The notes under the pieces were generated by a model. It searched no databases, was not told the DNA's origin, and worked only from the letters and a program-made list of their open reading frames with translations. From Gari tellinella (lineage: Eukaryota; Mollusca; Bivalvia; Cardiida; Psammobiidae), in assembly GCA_922989275.2 (NCBI GenBank), contig OV277860.1:46508400-46572399 (forward strand): DNA of 64,000 nucleotides, read 5' to 3'. Shown here piece after piece: positions 33,126-44,624 of the stretch. How positions within the stretch are numbered: position 1 is the first letter of the stretch; the number at the start of each line of letters is the position of its first letter. Both the position numbers and the translations under genes were made by a program.

Positions 33126-33327
33126 CAGGGCTCCAAATAAGAGGGAGTAAACAATACAAATCCAACAGATTCTCCATCAAGACAGCTCAAAATCCTATGG
33201 TGTTACTATACTTATTAGAATCCTCCCAAAGAGATGATCCTAATAAGTACTGTAGTGACACCAATGGGTTTAATACTGAAATAAAGATTTTAGTTTTTCA
33301 AATACTCCCCTTATCTGGAGCCCTGGG
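33126..33327. mobile_element. Family I MITE
   Basis: Ends ACAGGGCTCCAAATAAGAGG and CTCCCCTTATCTGGAGCCCTG. Inner inverted segment AATCCTATGGTGTTAC / GTAGTGACACCAATGGGTTT. The best-preserved family I copy. Confidence 0.8.
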
Positions 33328-33641
33328 GTATACTTGAATGAACACAACAAACATCAAGAATTGATTATTATCTATGTACAATTAAAAACAAACCAACTAT
33401 ATTTTCAAGTTGATACTTTTATTTTCTTTCTCCCATCTACCAAAAGCAGAATAGTTTTACAGTCAATCTGTTATTAAGCACCTATTAACTTATGCAATAT
33501 TATGGTCTGGTGGTTGCTTAATGAAGATTAAAAATAATGCATGAAAAATCTATGGCTTTCTGCATTATTATTTTACCTGCATTAAGCAGTCACTTGTCTT
33601 TAGATGTCTCCTTGCTCTGGAATTGAGTGCTTGCTTAGAAC

Positions 33642-34687
33642 CACAGGTACTTGACACATACTTTATTATCTATTAACCCCCCCCCCCCCTTTTTAAAAAA
33701 AAAAAAAATTTTTTTTTTTACTATACTTCTATTATAGATACAAGGTAAACAGCGCAATTCGACACCTAGTCTTTACTATCGACTTAAGCTGATGCTAAAA
33801 TAGACTCGATCGCCGATATTCTCTTGTGGTATCCTCGGGAAATGATTAATTTATCAATATCTACTTTTTATTTCATCAAATTCCGTCAAATAACGCCACA
33901 GTATGTGAATTATAACGAAAATAAGCATCAAAAAGTTTTCTGTCGTTTTCATGGTACATAGCAACGAATGTACATGTAGGGGTGATCTGTTATTTGTCCA
34001 CAATAAACGGCCTATGCCACTGGAACTTTCACCAAATATTATAAATCGTCTTTAAATGAAATATTATCAGTTTTATATAATTTACATAGAATGCAAAATT
34101 AAAAGAAACTTTACCTGTTTAATTTTGACCAATGAGATCGCTCCGTTCATTCAATTCATTCCGGTATTCAAAATGGCATTCACAATGAAATTAGTCTTTC
34201 ACTTGTCAATTTCATGCCAAATAACATGTATATTTCATATAGCTGATAGTGAAGAGGGTCATGTTCCGACACAAACGCGTTTGCTCTAATGAAATTAGGT
34301 GAAAGTTCCAGCCGTAAAGGCCGTTAAATGTGCAAACCGACTAGATTACCCCTTATTTTGGGCAATAAATTCTGTACCAAGAGAACGACAGAAAACTTTT
34401 TGATGCTTATTTTCCTTATAATTCACGTACTGTGGCGTTATTTGACGGAATTTGATGAAATAAAAAGTAGATATTGATAAATTAATCCTTCCCGAGGATA
34501 CCACAAGAGAATATCGGCGATCGAGTCTATTTTAGCATCAGTTTAAGTGGATAGTAAAGACTAGGTGTCGAATTGCGCTGTTTACCTTGTATCTATAATA
34601 GAAGTATAGTAAAAAAAAAAATTTTTTTTTTTTTTTTAAGGGGGGTGGGGTGTTAATAGATAATAAAGTATGTGTCAAGTACCTGTG
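33642..34687. mobile_element. Long-TIR DNA element with 8-bp target duplication
   Basis: Inverted arms of ~390 bp (33642-34034 and 34298-34687) end in CACAGGTACTTGACACATAC, and CTTAGAAC flanks both ends (33634-33641 and 34688-34695). Each arm contains a C/G run followed by A/T runs (33679-33720 and 34608-34660). The ~260-bp interior holds only a 77-codon open frame with no recognised domain. An 8-bp duplication is typical of hAT and some related superfamilies, but the ends do not prove membership. Confidence 0.85.
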
Positions 34688-34749
34688 CTTAGAACATGAC
34701 TGACAAAAACTACAAATCACATGGAATAGCTCACAGTACAGCCATTTCT

Positions 34750-35490
34750 TTTTAACCCTTTACTCCATAGACAGGTAAACACTTAAAGCAGATTATTTTA
34801 TTCTTTTGATACATACTCATGACTGTATAAATTTGAATTATTTTCTTCAGTGGAGGAATAGATTAAATGTGTCTGTGTATCTATGGAGTAAATGGTTAAA
34901 ACAGTTATGGTCCCTTAGGGGGTAAAATAATTAGAGTCAAACCACAGTGTCTCAAACTAGCTAAAGTTGAAAGTACTTGTTTTTCCACCAATGAAACTAC
35001 TTAATTTGAAAAAGCATCAACATATCCGTATTTCAACATTAAAATTTTAGTCATATTTGAACTTTGAAATACAGATATATTCCACTAAAATGGGACCAAG
35101 ATGTCAAAGATTGACTGTAGTACAGTCAAACTTCGATATCTGGATCTAACTTAGTGGAACATAGTGTATTGTTCCTTTTAGTGTTTAATACCTAATCCTG
35201 TTTCTAATTTTGAAGATAGGTGACCACTTAAAAGCTCATTGAAAGTGACAAAAAAGTACCTTAAGGTGCATTATTATTTACTTTTTGCCCGCTATAAGCT
35301 ACCATCAATAAGAATATATAAATGTTTCTATTGACACTATTTCATGACTGTTTAAATTTTGAAACGGAGGAATAAATTACAAGCATAACAATATCTATGG
35401 AGTAATGGGTTAAAAGCAAAAATGCAGCAATTGACTATTTTCAATGGAGGAATAAATAACAGGCACATATATGGAGTAATGGGTTAAAAG
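34750..35490. repeat. Degenerate family E units
   Basis: TTAACCCTTTACTCCATAGA, ATGGAGTAATGGGTTAAAAG and AGATAGGTGACCACTTAAAAGC recur with decayed central palindromes. No gene is seen between 34700 and 36200. Confidence 0.45.
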
Positions 35491-36249
35491 TGACAGGCAG
35501 TAAAGTGTTCATATTGAAGACACATATTCATTCTTATTCCATTTATTTAAAAGCACCCTCTGAGTCTGATCCTCTCATTAGTTTAAACATATTAAGGTCA
35601 ATGATGCCATCAATGTCATTTTATGTTTTGGGTGTGGAATTTCTTGGTGAATGAATTGAGAATCCTTGGATCCAGATTTGCTACATCAGAAATTTCTCCT
35701 GAGATCACTCAAAACATTAGTCTCATCAATGAACCCCTGTGACGACAAGCTAACTTTTGACGGGTGCCATCCTCAGTCCTCGGTCTAAAATAGCTCGCTG
35801 TCTCTTACTGTACACAGAGTGGACTATCAAAACATAAACTTGGCAGCATGTTCACCATGAAAAGACAAATATACACAAATTATACATAATGATAAATGAA
35901 AACTTCGATCAAGGTCTACACAGTGATTCAAAACAACATAATTTATTAAATTCCAAGTGTACCAGTGACAGGTAGCTAAATATTGATAAAAAACTAGTAA
36001 TGTTCATGAGACAAATAAGTTTACTACAGATAGGCCTAGTTAAATAAAGGTTAATGAAAAGACTAAATACCCGCTCCAAACACAATTACAAACTTAAATT
36101 AACACATCAGGGTCTGCACTGTTTGTCATTTTGAAATATAAAAAGTTAAAATCAACCCAAATTAGTCAAAAATGGACTAGACTTTTTTTTTAATTGGAAT
36201 TGTCCATTAAAAGTTTCAGAGGTGAATGAGTTAATCAGAGCTCAAGATC

Positions 36250-36430
36250 AGGTGGAGTATTTCAAAAACTAAAACGTTTAATCTGCATTAAACCCTATAA
36301 TGTCACTACTCATTAGAATCGGCTCGACGTCACGATTCTAATGAGTAGTGGCATCATCGGATTTGGTGCTAAAACGAGTGAGAACATGACGAGGGAATGT
36401 TGAAGTTGTTGAGTTAACTCCATCTTCCTT
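36250..36430. mobile_element. Degenerate family I-like palindrome
   Basis: TAATGTCACTACTCATTAGAATC and GATTCTAATGAGTAGTGGCA form a hairpin around GGCTCGACGTCAC. GGAGTATTTCAAAAACTAAAAC before it matches the family I inner flank. A G-rich run follows at 36446-36466. Confidence 0.45.
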
Positions 36431-36553
36431 AAACAACGTTACCGGGGGGTGGGGGGGGGGGGGGGCTTTTGCTGAATGTGTCGTCCGCTTCGTACATTGC
36501 AATCTAGTCTGGGTCTATTTTAAGGGAAAATAAGCAACGATATTTCACTTTAC

Positions 36554-36650
36554 CTCCACGGCAATGTCTTTAGACATCTTCTGGTGAAGCGTCGTGGTGT
36601 AATTCTGTCTGACAAAGTCATTTTCATTATTTCTATAACTTCAAACCATC
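36554..36650 (-). CDS. Possible first coding exon of a minus-strand gene
   Basis: The minus-strand frame ENDFVRQNYTTTLHQKMSKD followed by IAVE ends at a GTAAAG donor (36548-36553). The Met of MSKDIAVE may be the start, or the frame may be open from further upstream (stop just before SYRNNEND). Composition and donor are good, but nothing confirms expression, and no family is recognised. Confidence 0.35.
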
Positions 36651-36659
36651 AATGCTGTG

Positions 36660-36890
36660 CATTGTCTGCCATTTTGAAATTCTAGTACCCTGCTTTGTAT
36701 ACGTAACTAAAAAATTGTCCCGGCTTCACTGTATTTTTTATTTGTAAATTCTACACTTGTAAGTCAGGGGGCGCAACGTAATGTAGCGAAAGTTGATATT
36801 TAAGCGACGCTTTAGAGAATGTTAGTAAGATGGCGGACAAAACGTGATGTTTTCTGGATGAAACGGATACAATTGTGGTAAGTTTCAGCA
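36660..36890. promoter_or_regulatory. Candidate divergent promoter
   Basis: AAAATGGCAGAC on the minus strand (~36665-36676) and AAGATGGCGGAC on the plus strand (~36827-36838) face away from each other about 150 bp apart. Both match the AANATGGCNG element common at animal start sites (YY1-like). The plus side is followed by a GTAAGTTT donor at ~36878, as expected for a non-coding first exon. Confidence 0.35.
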
Positions 36891-37260
36891 TTTTATTACA
36901 TTTCTGAATAAAAAGTATAGGAGCATCAGGTGACCGCCGGTTTCAAGAAAGCTCACAACTTTAGATCATGAACGTAGCTGTCTTCGTTTTCGAGCCAACC
37001 CCGGGACAGTTTTCGAAGTTGAAAGTTGTAACTTGTCATCGCTCTACTTTCGTTTTTATAAGTCATTCAGTAGACGTTTTCATAAAGTGTTTTAAGCCTT
37101 CGCTTATCGTAAGTCCTTTACTTACGACATCGTAGCTACGGTATTCCCGTTTCAAAAACATGGTCTTAACTTATCTTAGCTTTGATTAGCCTGACATTTG
37201 TCGTCTCCAATTTTACTCATGCTTTTGGACATCCGACTAATAAGTAAGAATAATATGAGT

Positions 37261-37330
37261 GTCAAACAGTTTGGATCTTCATCAGGTTCCGCCTTTTGCG
37301 GTGTCTGATCTGATCAAAACTATTTGTAAG
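37261..37330. repeat. Palindromic core copy
   Basis: TCAAACAGTTTGGATCTTCATCAG and TCTGATCTGATCAAAACTATTTG surround a GTTCCGCCTTTTGCGGTG centre. Confidence 0.55.
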
Positions 37331-37945
37331 TCAAAGTAAGTTGCCTGTGAAGTTAAACTGATTGTCGTCTTCCTATATATCTCAAATTTATATATTTTAT
37401 CGAAAAGGTAAAGGGGTTTGAAGATGGATATAAAGAGTTGTGTCTTCTTGAAATCAATTTTACTACTCCAGATACATGTTTATATACAATGACGTTGTGA
37501 CGTAAAGACCTGCGTACAATGGCGGCAAACGACGTCGCAGAACGTCGCGTTATATTCTCGACATTACTCCGGCCGCGAAAATGAATAAGTACTTAGCATA
37601 TGTCAGAAAATTACCAATAAATAGAATCATTAAATTCGTACATTAAATAGATATCTTTTGAATTACTTTACTGTAAATGTCTTTGCTGAGAATACATGTA
37701 AGTGTTGAATACTCAATAACTTAAAAATAACTATACGTTTAGCTGCTAAATAGATCTATCAGTAAATTGCTTTAATATAAAACAAGTCTATGAAAGATCT
37801 TATGAAATACAATGCAAGTAAATACGTATTGAGCATAAAGTCTCCATTAACAATTAATTCAAGTTTCTTGAGTGTCCATGTCACATTTAGCACTGCTTTT
37901 CTCAATGAAAGTCTGTCTCTGTATTTGTACACATTGCAGCTGCTA

Positions 37946-38400
37946 TCACTTATTTGTGTGATCGCTTACGATTTCTAACGGATAGAGTTTAATTATAGGT
38001 CGCGGTGTAAGTCCTTTTGATGTGCGTATGCGGGCGGCCCTAGTAAAACCGTCATTTCCGGTACACAGTTAAATTCGTCCACGATCGCGAGGTTCCAACA
38101 TAGTCTGGATGTAAAGTCGTCCTGGACGATTACGACATCTCCCACATGGATCATTTCGTGATTGGTCCCGTTATTCCGCCGGTACTCCCTCAAGGACGTC
38201 AAATATTCGTGTTTCCAACTACGTCCGCTTTTCTTCTTCACTTTTCTCTTCCTTTTCTTTTTTCTTCTTCGTTTCTTCTGGGTGGGATTTGAACTTTTAG
38301 TGCTTTGGAAATCCCCAAGAGGACTGTCATTGCTGGGCTGTATTGCATTTGTCGTTTTGGTGTTCATTGTGCATTTGTCGTTTGTATAGTTGTTCTTCAA
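37946..38400 (-). pseudogene. BEL/Pao pol C-terminus (DUF5641 domain)
   Basis: The minus-strand frame of 135 codons has a Lys/Arg-rich stretch (KKRRRKKKRKRKVKKK) and then WKHEYLTSLREYRRNNG and VGDVVIVQDD, the signature of the DUF5641 domain that follows the integrase in BEL/Pao elements. After a one-base frameshift near 37990 the domain finishes as KLYPLEIVSDHTNK with a TGA at 37946, the usual BEL/Pao ending. The basic N-terminal part may be an artefact of the internal deletion joining another segment. Confidence 0.8.
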
Positions 38401-38559
38401 GCAATAGTTAGATTATCCAAATTTCATGTTATTCATGCTGGTATTAATCTCACTCGAGAGACAAGATGGAGTAAACACAGCTCTCTCATGCAAGTGCTCT
38501 ATCGGTTGTTTAACGTTAGTCTGGGCGAAATTCCTCCATTTTCTCCTTCTATCGTCTGC

Positions 38560-38985
38560 TCATGAGCTGTCCATTCTCTTACGTTTTCTGACTCCTCACC
38601 TCTGTTTGTGGGCACCTCCTCTCTCTGAATAATTCCTATATTTTCTCGTTCTGTCGTCTTATCGTTCTTTCGCTCTGTGATCTGCGATGTTCTATGTGAT
38701 AGCGGCTGCGACCTTCGTTACCTAGTTAATTCTAACTCCAACTCCATGTTGTACTCTCCGGTTGAGATAACCTCTTCTTCTAGTCCTTCTAACTCCGTCT
38801 GTGACAGTACCTCGTCGTCTAGGGTGTATGAGCCTCCGCTTTTGTTACTAAACTTTGCAATACTGCATTAAACTCTTTGCAGGTCCCATCTTCCTTCAGC
38901 TTGTGTATTTTGTCCAATAAAGACGAAATAAGACTTCTTTTTTGCGGCACGCAGTGTGAGTAGTTTCTGTAAATTCATTGTCCCA
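38560..38985 (-). pseudogene. BEL/Pao gag N-terminal remnant
   Basis: The minus strand starts ATGAATTTACAGAAACTAC at ~38978 (MNLQKLLTLRAAKK). After a shift in a poly-A run it continues LLDKIHKLKEDGTCKEFNAV and EVLSQTELEGLEEEV. A TAA then interrupts, and an acidic, repetitive tail follows to ~38560. Position between the primer-binding site and the pol fragment makes it gag. The sequence itself has only weak signatures. Confidence 0.5.
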
Positions 38986-41120
38986 TTAGTCACGGCACCA
39001 ATATCGGTAAAGGTATTGAAGATGGTTATAAAGCGTTGTGTCTTCTTGAAATTAATTTTACTACTCCAGATACATGTTTATATACAATGACGTTGTGACG
39101 TAAATACCTGCGTACAACCACTGGTTAGGAACTTGGTTACAGCAGTGGGGCGAGGGTCCTCGCGACAGGTGGTATCGGAGTCCTGACTATACATGTTTCA
39201 GAGTCTCGTCGTGAAACAAAACTTGACACGCTGAAGTGAACGCAAAAGAGGTAATTAAAGGTCAAAATGACATAAACGCTGTAAATTTTTATTTTCACCA
39301 TATAGTCCGATGTTTTACTAAGCGTCGTGCATGCTTTATTCGTTCAATTTATGGAATTTACGCTTGAATTAGTTAATAAAACGACGCGGTAATCAAGGTT
39401 TTTGTTCACAACGATCAATTCTTATAAATGACTGCATAATTTTGCCTGCAATCAATGTTTCTGGCAAAATTAATACTTAAATTGCATCTTTGCAAGAGAA
39501 TCACATTAAAAATATCGTATATCAATGAAATTTTCTGGATTTCAAGTGGTTAATAAGGTTACAGAGTCTAACAGAGAGTGTTACAGGTTCTCTAAAAACA
39601 GGTTATTAAACGTTATAGGTTCTTATCGACATTTTTGTTTTTGTTTGAGAGAGAATGGTTCTAAAAGCATGTATTGCATGAGATCCTTTATCTTTTACAA
39701 TGCTTTATGCTGTCACCTGTCTTTTATACAATCAAATTGCCTTCGTTTTAGCGGTTTTAAATGAGATTTACTTTAATTATTACGTATTACTGCGTTCGGT
39801 TAGTGCCTATTTGATATTTTATCATATGTAAATAACCATCGTCGTATTTAATAATTTCGAAATAGTTAAAAAAAAAAAAAAAAGTGCTCAATTTCGAAGA
39901 TTCTGTTGCTGTATTTATTTCCCAAAACGAAAACCAGACTCTAAAAAATTAAATATATACTTGTAAATATCTCTTAAGCGATCACTGAAATAATCTAACG
40001 TGTAGAACAGTTCCAAAGGCAAAACATAACCGGTACATGTAATAAAAAAGAACCTGCAAAATTATCGTATGGTTATCTCAGTCCATTACATGACTTGTCA
40101 ACCAAAGCATAGTACTTAATGAAAAAACTGTAAGCCACCTTTAATTTAGACATTATGGTGTGCAAGGTAAATTCTTCCTAATAGGCAAGTCTCATATCTT
40201 GCCACAGGCGAACTCTCGTCTCGATTTGCACTATTTGTGCTGTTTTTGAATGCAAATTTTCACAATAAGTTGCTCAATATTTTTCAGTTTAATTAATAAC
40301 TTTCTAACTATTTCTCAGACAAATAAATCATATGTGCAAAACGATCCGTCATATATCAAATATAAGTTTAACCCGTTCACTGCTTTACTCTGACCGTATA
40401 AACACAGATAAACAGGTTAGATGCGAACGAGAAGCTGAATAATTACTATGTGTCTGGCTCGGATCAAAGCAGTTTGACTATCTTAGAGATCCTTTTTCAA
40501 GATTGATCCTGGTGAGACATCGAGAAAGTTGGCGCCGCACCAGGCTCTTAACTATTTGCAAATACGACTGTTTGTCTATTAAATGTATAAAACAAAAGGC
40601 GTTATAGATCTTCCACCGAGAATAGGATCGAACCGCACTCGAACCCGTGCATATTATCAACTTTGCAAAATTTAATTAGTAATTCAAATCTCAAGCATAA
40701 GTAAATTTGCATTTTCCTGGTGTCGTCTAAACGACGGCCTACATGAAAATGAGTTCCACAAACAAATACCAGATTCTTTGGTCCATCTTTGTCTTCGAGA
40801 TGTTCAATGAGCGAGGCTTTGGTATTGCGTTCTGCTCAGCAAGTGTCACATTCAAAGACACTCTTTTGCCAAGAATGATAAACATGCCGATGTCTTGCCA
40901 GACATAATTACAAGGCAAGGGTATCGGTTATCATAGGAAACCATAAAACCAGAACATGTTATTTTAGCTTTATTTACTTTTGATAGTCTCAAAATATTGA
41001 ATGGCATGGTTAGTGCCCTTTTATGCCTCAATAAATAGTATTTTATATTCATTGTATATTATGATCCATGACGAGATTGAAATAAAGATATATTTATTTC
41101 AGCATTCTGTTATCCTACAA

Positions 41121-41362
41121 TACAATGAAAACGTTTATCTTTCCCGTTTAAACGCAAGTCAAACGCACACGCCGTGCAATTAAATGATGAAAACAAATTC
41201 TACGATTCTATATGTTCATTTTAATCTGAATGACAAACAGTTTGGAGCCTGATCAGACGCCGGGTCGCCCAGCGTCTGATTTGGCGCCAAGCTATGTGCA
41301 ATGGGATTAATAGTTTTAGCTTAGATTCGTTTACTGGGAAAGAATGACGTCTTACCAATATA
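41121..41362 (-). mobile_element. Family C MITE, diverged (C4)
   Basis: TACAATGAAAACGTTTATC left end and ACTGGGAAAGAATGACG towards the right end. The core at 41232-41300 has a GCCGGGTCGCCCAGC centre. The right terminus is decayed. Confidence 0.65.
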
Positions 41363-41405
41363 TACAGTGGAGAGGACCTTGTTCTCGTGAGATTTAGTGA
41401 GATTT

Positions 41406-41616
41406 TTACCCCTTCACTATTTCATTGTCGTCTGCTTCAATTTTGATGTTTGCAAGATCGTTTCAAAGTAAGATTCAATGTAGTATGACTTAAAACATAT
41501 CGATACGAGTGTAAAACAATTTGGTTATTGATCAGACGCCGCGTTACGCGGCGTCTGATCAGGATCCAAACTGTTTGCAAACGCGCTATAAGCATCATTG
41601 AGAGTGAAAGGGTTAA
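41406..41616 (+). mobile_element. Family B MITE (B3)
   Basis: TTACCCCTTCACT left and AGAGTGAAAGGGTTAA right. The core at 41510-41580 has a perfect GCCGCGTTACGCGGC centre. Confidence 0.8.
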
Positions 41617-41832
41617 AACCTTAACTTAAATGCTATATACTAGTTTATGTCCTTGAAAATAGTTTTGAGTCAGCTGAGACGCTGGTGCAAAGTGTGACTG
41701 TTTGCTTCTCATTTAAAAAAATAATCTGAGACTGTTTTTATAGTTCAAAATAATTATAAATACAAAATAATTCATTTTCAAACAATAACCAAATCGACAT
41801 TTAATTGGATTCCGTTTTCATTTCGTGACATT

Positions 41833-42044
41833 TTAACCCTTTCAGCGCAAGAGTCGAATAAAGTCGACTTTGCAAACCGTTTTATTTCAGATCAGATGCC
41901 GAGTAACGCAGCGTCTGATCAGGATCTTAACTGTATGACACTCGTATTTACATTTCTTAAACCTTACTACTTTAAACTTAACTTTGAAACCTACTGGAGG
42001 CAACACTTGTGAAGCAGAGGACAAAGTAACAGTGAATGGGTTAA
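41833..42044 (-). mobile_element. Family B MITE (B4)
   Basis: TTAACCCTTTCAGCGC left and AACAGTGAATGGGTTAA right, with TTAA on both sides. The core at 41875-41940 is diverged. Confidence 0.75.
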
Positions 42045-42065
42045 AATCTCACAATTAATTTGGCA

Positions 42066-42425
42066 CCGAAAGGCGGTAGTGGTCCAATGGTAACACATTG
42101 GACTACGGTACCAGGGGTCGTGAGTTCGATCCTTCGCCGGACCAGCGGTCTGACTAGGTTTTTTTTTACTGAATCCCCGATGATGTACAGGAATGTTCTT
42201 GAGCAAGACATGTACCGCGAAATCCTCTCCACCCAGCGGTTAAAATGGGTACCTGTGAAGGGTCTGGGCCGGTACTGCGGCTGCATTTGATTGCGCCTTA
42301 ATGTTAGCAGTGCTCAGTATTGTAGGCAAGATGGCTCAATGATCAGGGGAGTAAATGTACAGTCGGCTGAGCGGTCATTCGGACTGAAAGTAGACTATAA
42401 CTTGGTATATTACTTTATTGTTATT
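42066..42425 (+). mobile_element. tRNA-headed SINE (MetaSINE-like)
   Basis: The head has GTAGTGGTCCAATGGTAAC (box A region) and GAGTTCGATCC (box B). The body contains TTGAGCAAGACATGTACCG, CTCTCCACCCAG and AAAATGGGTACCTGTGAAGG, the block also seen in the SINE at 27915-28252. The AT-rich end lies near 42400-42425. Confidence 0.7.
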
Positions 42426-44163
42426 ACTAAACGGACACGAATAACGTCTCCTTCACTATTAAGACTAGCAACGCCCTCTTAGTTATTGCCGATATGAAAC
42501 GTATAACTCACTACTTTGTTGATGACATACATATTTATAGTTATAAAAAAATAACACAATTTAGTCCGGCAGAGAAACCCGGATTTGGAGGTCCACCTAG
42601 AAATTGCGTCCTAAGTTTTTTTCTTGATTGATATTGATAGTTCAAAGCAATGACATTCAGAATTGACCGGGTGCCACCTTGGCACCCTTGAGCATTTTGA
42701 TATATTTCCGGTTTACCCCACCCACCCTTTTTTCACTCATTTTCAAGAAATGGGACATTTTATGCTATACACTGGCAGCGACTACCGAGTTAATACCTTG
42801 GAAGTTGAAGTATTATATCAATGAAACTCAAACCATAGATGCACATTAACGAGAGTAACATGTTGCATTGCAGTTTGGTACCCTTGACCTTTGCCCTTGA
42901 CCTCTGTGGCATTTGTAAGTTGTTTTGCATTTAATAGGTCAATTTTAGACTACGTACTTAAGTTACGGTCACATAACTTCACGTGTTTGTGCACTTTAAC
43001 GAGTAAAACTAGTTACAATAATAAATTACTAACATTGACCTTTAACCATGACCTCTGTGGCCTATATAATGTTTCTTTTTAGGTCAGTGTTAGACTAATT
43101 ACAAGCAGCTAGAGTCACGCAACTTAACATGCTTTTGTGCGTCAAAACATTTCATTCTTAGCATATAGGCTTGGTGGCACACTTACTCACCAGCTTAGTT
43201 GCTGATGATGGTAGTTTGATGGCAGAAAGTGGCTTAGCCTATATATTTGCTGATGCCTTGAAAAAGTATAGTGAATAGTGAAATGCTGCCTTAAAGTTCC
43301 GATTCAGGTCTTGTTAACTAACAATGGCAAATGTGGCATGGCTTACCTGAAAGAAATGGAGGCTCTCCGAAGAGCAGTGCTCAGAATATTTTTGAACACT
43401 AATATTTGATGAGGCATGGACGAGGTATATAAAACGGCATATGTCATATGTTCATTAAAATCCCCTTTATGTGTCATGGGCATGTGGCCGATTGCATAAT
43501 TAAGATTTCGATAAAGCAGACATACTCATAGGCTTTAGACATTCACATGTACAATCAGCTGCAAGCAAACCTTGATAATTATCATGTTGGCTCTCATTAA
43601 TGATCCTGAAACTGACTTTGAGTGGCACAAGGAAGACGGAAAATAGAAAGTAATGCAAAGGACATGGAAGGCATGGTAAGACAAGAGGACCATGGTGACT
43701 ATAAAATCTCTCACCTGAATTTATTGAATCTGGTAGTTTTATCTTTAAATTTCATCAATAATCAAAACCATCCTAAAACTTAAAGCCTTGATTAACTTGT
43801 GAACGTTCGGGCAAAAATATTCAAATTTGTAGAAACTAGAGTGCAAACATTGTTAAAGTATTGCCTTTCCGATCTGAGTGCATCAAGGACTTTTGACAAA
43901 GGGGTTCTATTGCACCCAAACTTCATCTAATGGAAGAACTTACAGTAATATACTCTGTGAGCAAGTCAGTTTAAAGTACATCTAAAACTGAAGTTGCTAG
44001 AGTGTAAAAAAATGATAAAGATGGCGTTTTCAACATTGATACTGAAGAAATGGAATCAAATGACGTGCATAACAGCTTGGAACCAGGCTTGGGACAGCTA
44101 AAGGAGGAATTGGACAAACAAGATTCAAGAGAACAAATCACCGTAACCAAATGAATGTGATGG

Positions 44164-44349
44164 TTGGTCAAATCATGTGAAATCTACTCAATAGTCTTGG
44201 AAAGTCTTCAAGCTAGCAGCCATGAGGTTGATATCGGAGATGTTCTGTCACATGAATTGACAACTTTTCCAACAGCCCTGTTTGGTGATCATAATGATAT
44301 GACAGTAACGAAAATTATTAAAGAAACTGAGGAAGACAGTTCCAGATAG
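44164..44349 (+). pseudogene. Decayed ORF resembling an uncharacterised invertebrate repeat-encoded protein
   Basis: Sixty codons read SSHEVDIGDVLSHELTTFPT, then ALFGDHNDM and end DSSR before TAG. The VLSHEL...P..LF pattern recalls an uncharacterised, highly multiplied protein family in mollusc and cnidarian genomes. That resemblance is from memory. Fragments in the same direction (for example DDGSLMAESGLAYIFADALK at ~43204-43265) may belong to the same relic. No function can be given. Confidence 0.3.
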
Positions 44350-44551
44350 GAGTTTCTGACAGAGAAATAGGACCAGTAGACAGTAACCATAGACGGATTG
44401 ATAGTGTCATTATGGGTTATGACATACCCCACAAAAGGCTCTGCGCAGAACTACATCGCCAACATTTAAGTTGGAGGAGAACAACAATGTCCACTTATAT
44501 ATGTATGTAGCCGGTTGAGTTTATGATTAAATGGTGAGAGATGTGTGTAAG

Positions 44552-44624
44552 CGGCCCGGTGGTTCAGTCCGTAGAACACTTGCCCTGTAAGCAAAGGGTT
44601 CCGGGTTCAAGCCTCGGTCTGGCT
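44552..44624 (+). other. tRNA-like cloverleaf (SINE head or tRNA pseudogene)
   Basis: Folds as a tRNA: D arm GTTC/GAAC, anticodon arm CTTGC-CCTGTAA-GCAAA (TGT at the anticodon position), T arm CCGGG-TTCAAGC-CTCGG, and acceptor GGCCCGG / TCTGGCT with one mismatch and wobbles. The base before the anticodon is C rather than the universal U, and no CCA or clear terminator follows, so a functional tRNA is unlikely. Confidence 0.45.

Larger units (their letters stand above)
37405..39116 (-). mobile_element. Internally deleted BEL/Pao LTR retrotransposon
   Basis: Two direct copies of an LTR end (37405-37513 and 39008-39116, ~90% alike, with the TATATAAACATGTATCTGG promoter-like stretch) enclose, on the minus strand, a putative primer-binding site (ATTGGTGCCGTGAC, ~38991-39004), a gag remnant and the last part of pol. 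Everything between gag and the pol tail (protease, RT, RNase H, integrase core) is gone. The right-hand LTR copy is cut short at 39117. Confidence 0.75.

Noticed and set aside
33679..34660. Poly-C/poly-A/poly-T runs as sequencing artefacts
   Set aside because: The runs appear in mirrored form in both arms of the same element, so they are part of it, although their exact lengths may be unreliable.
38162..38632. Overlapping hydrophobic plus-strand open frames
   Set aside because: They are antisense to the BEL/Pao fragment. The Phe/Leu runs are complements of its Lys/Arg-rich stretch.
42066..42140. Functional tRNA gene
   Set aside because: The anticodon arm does not fold normally and a SINE body follows directly, so it is a SINE head.
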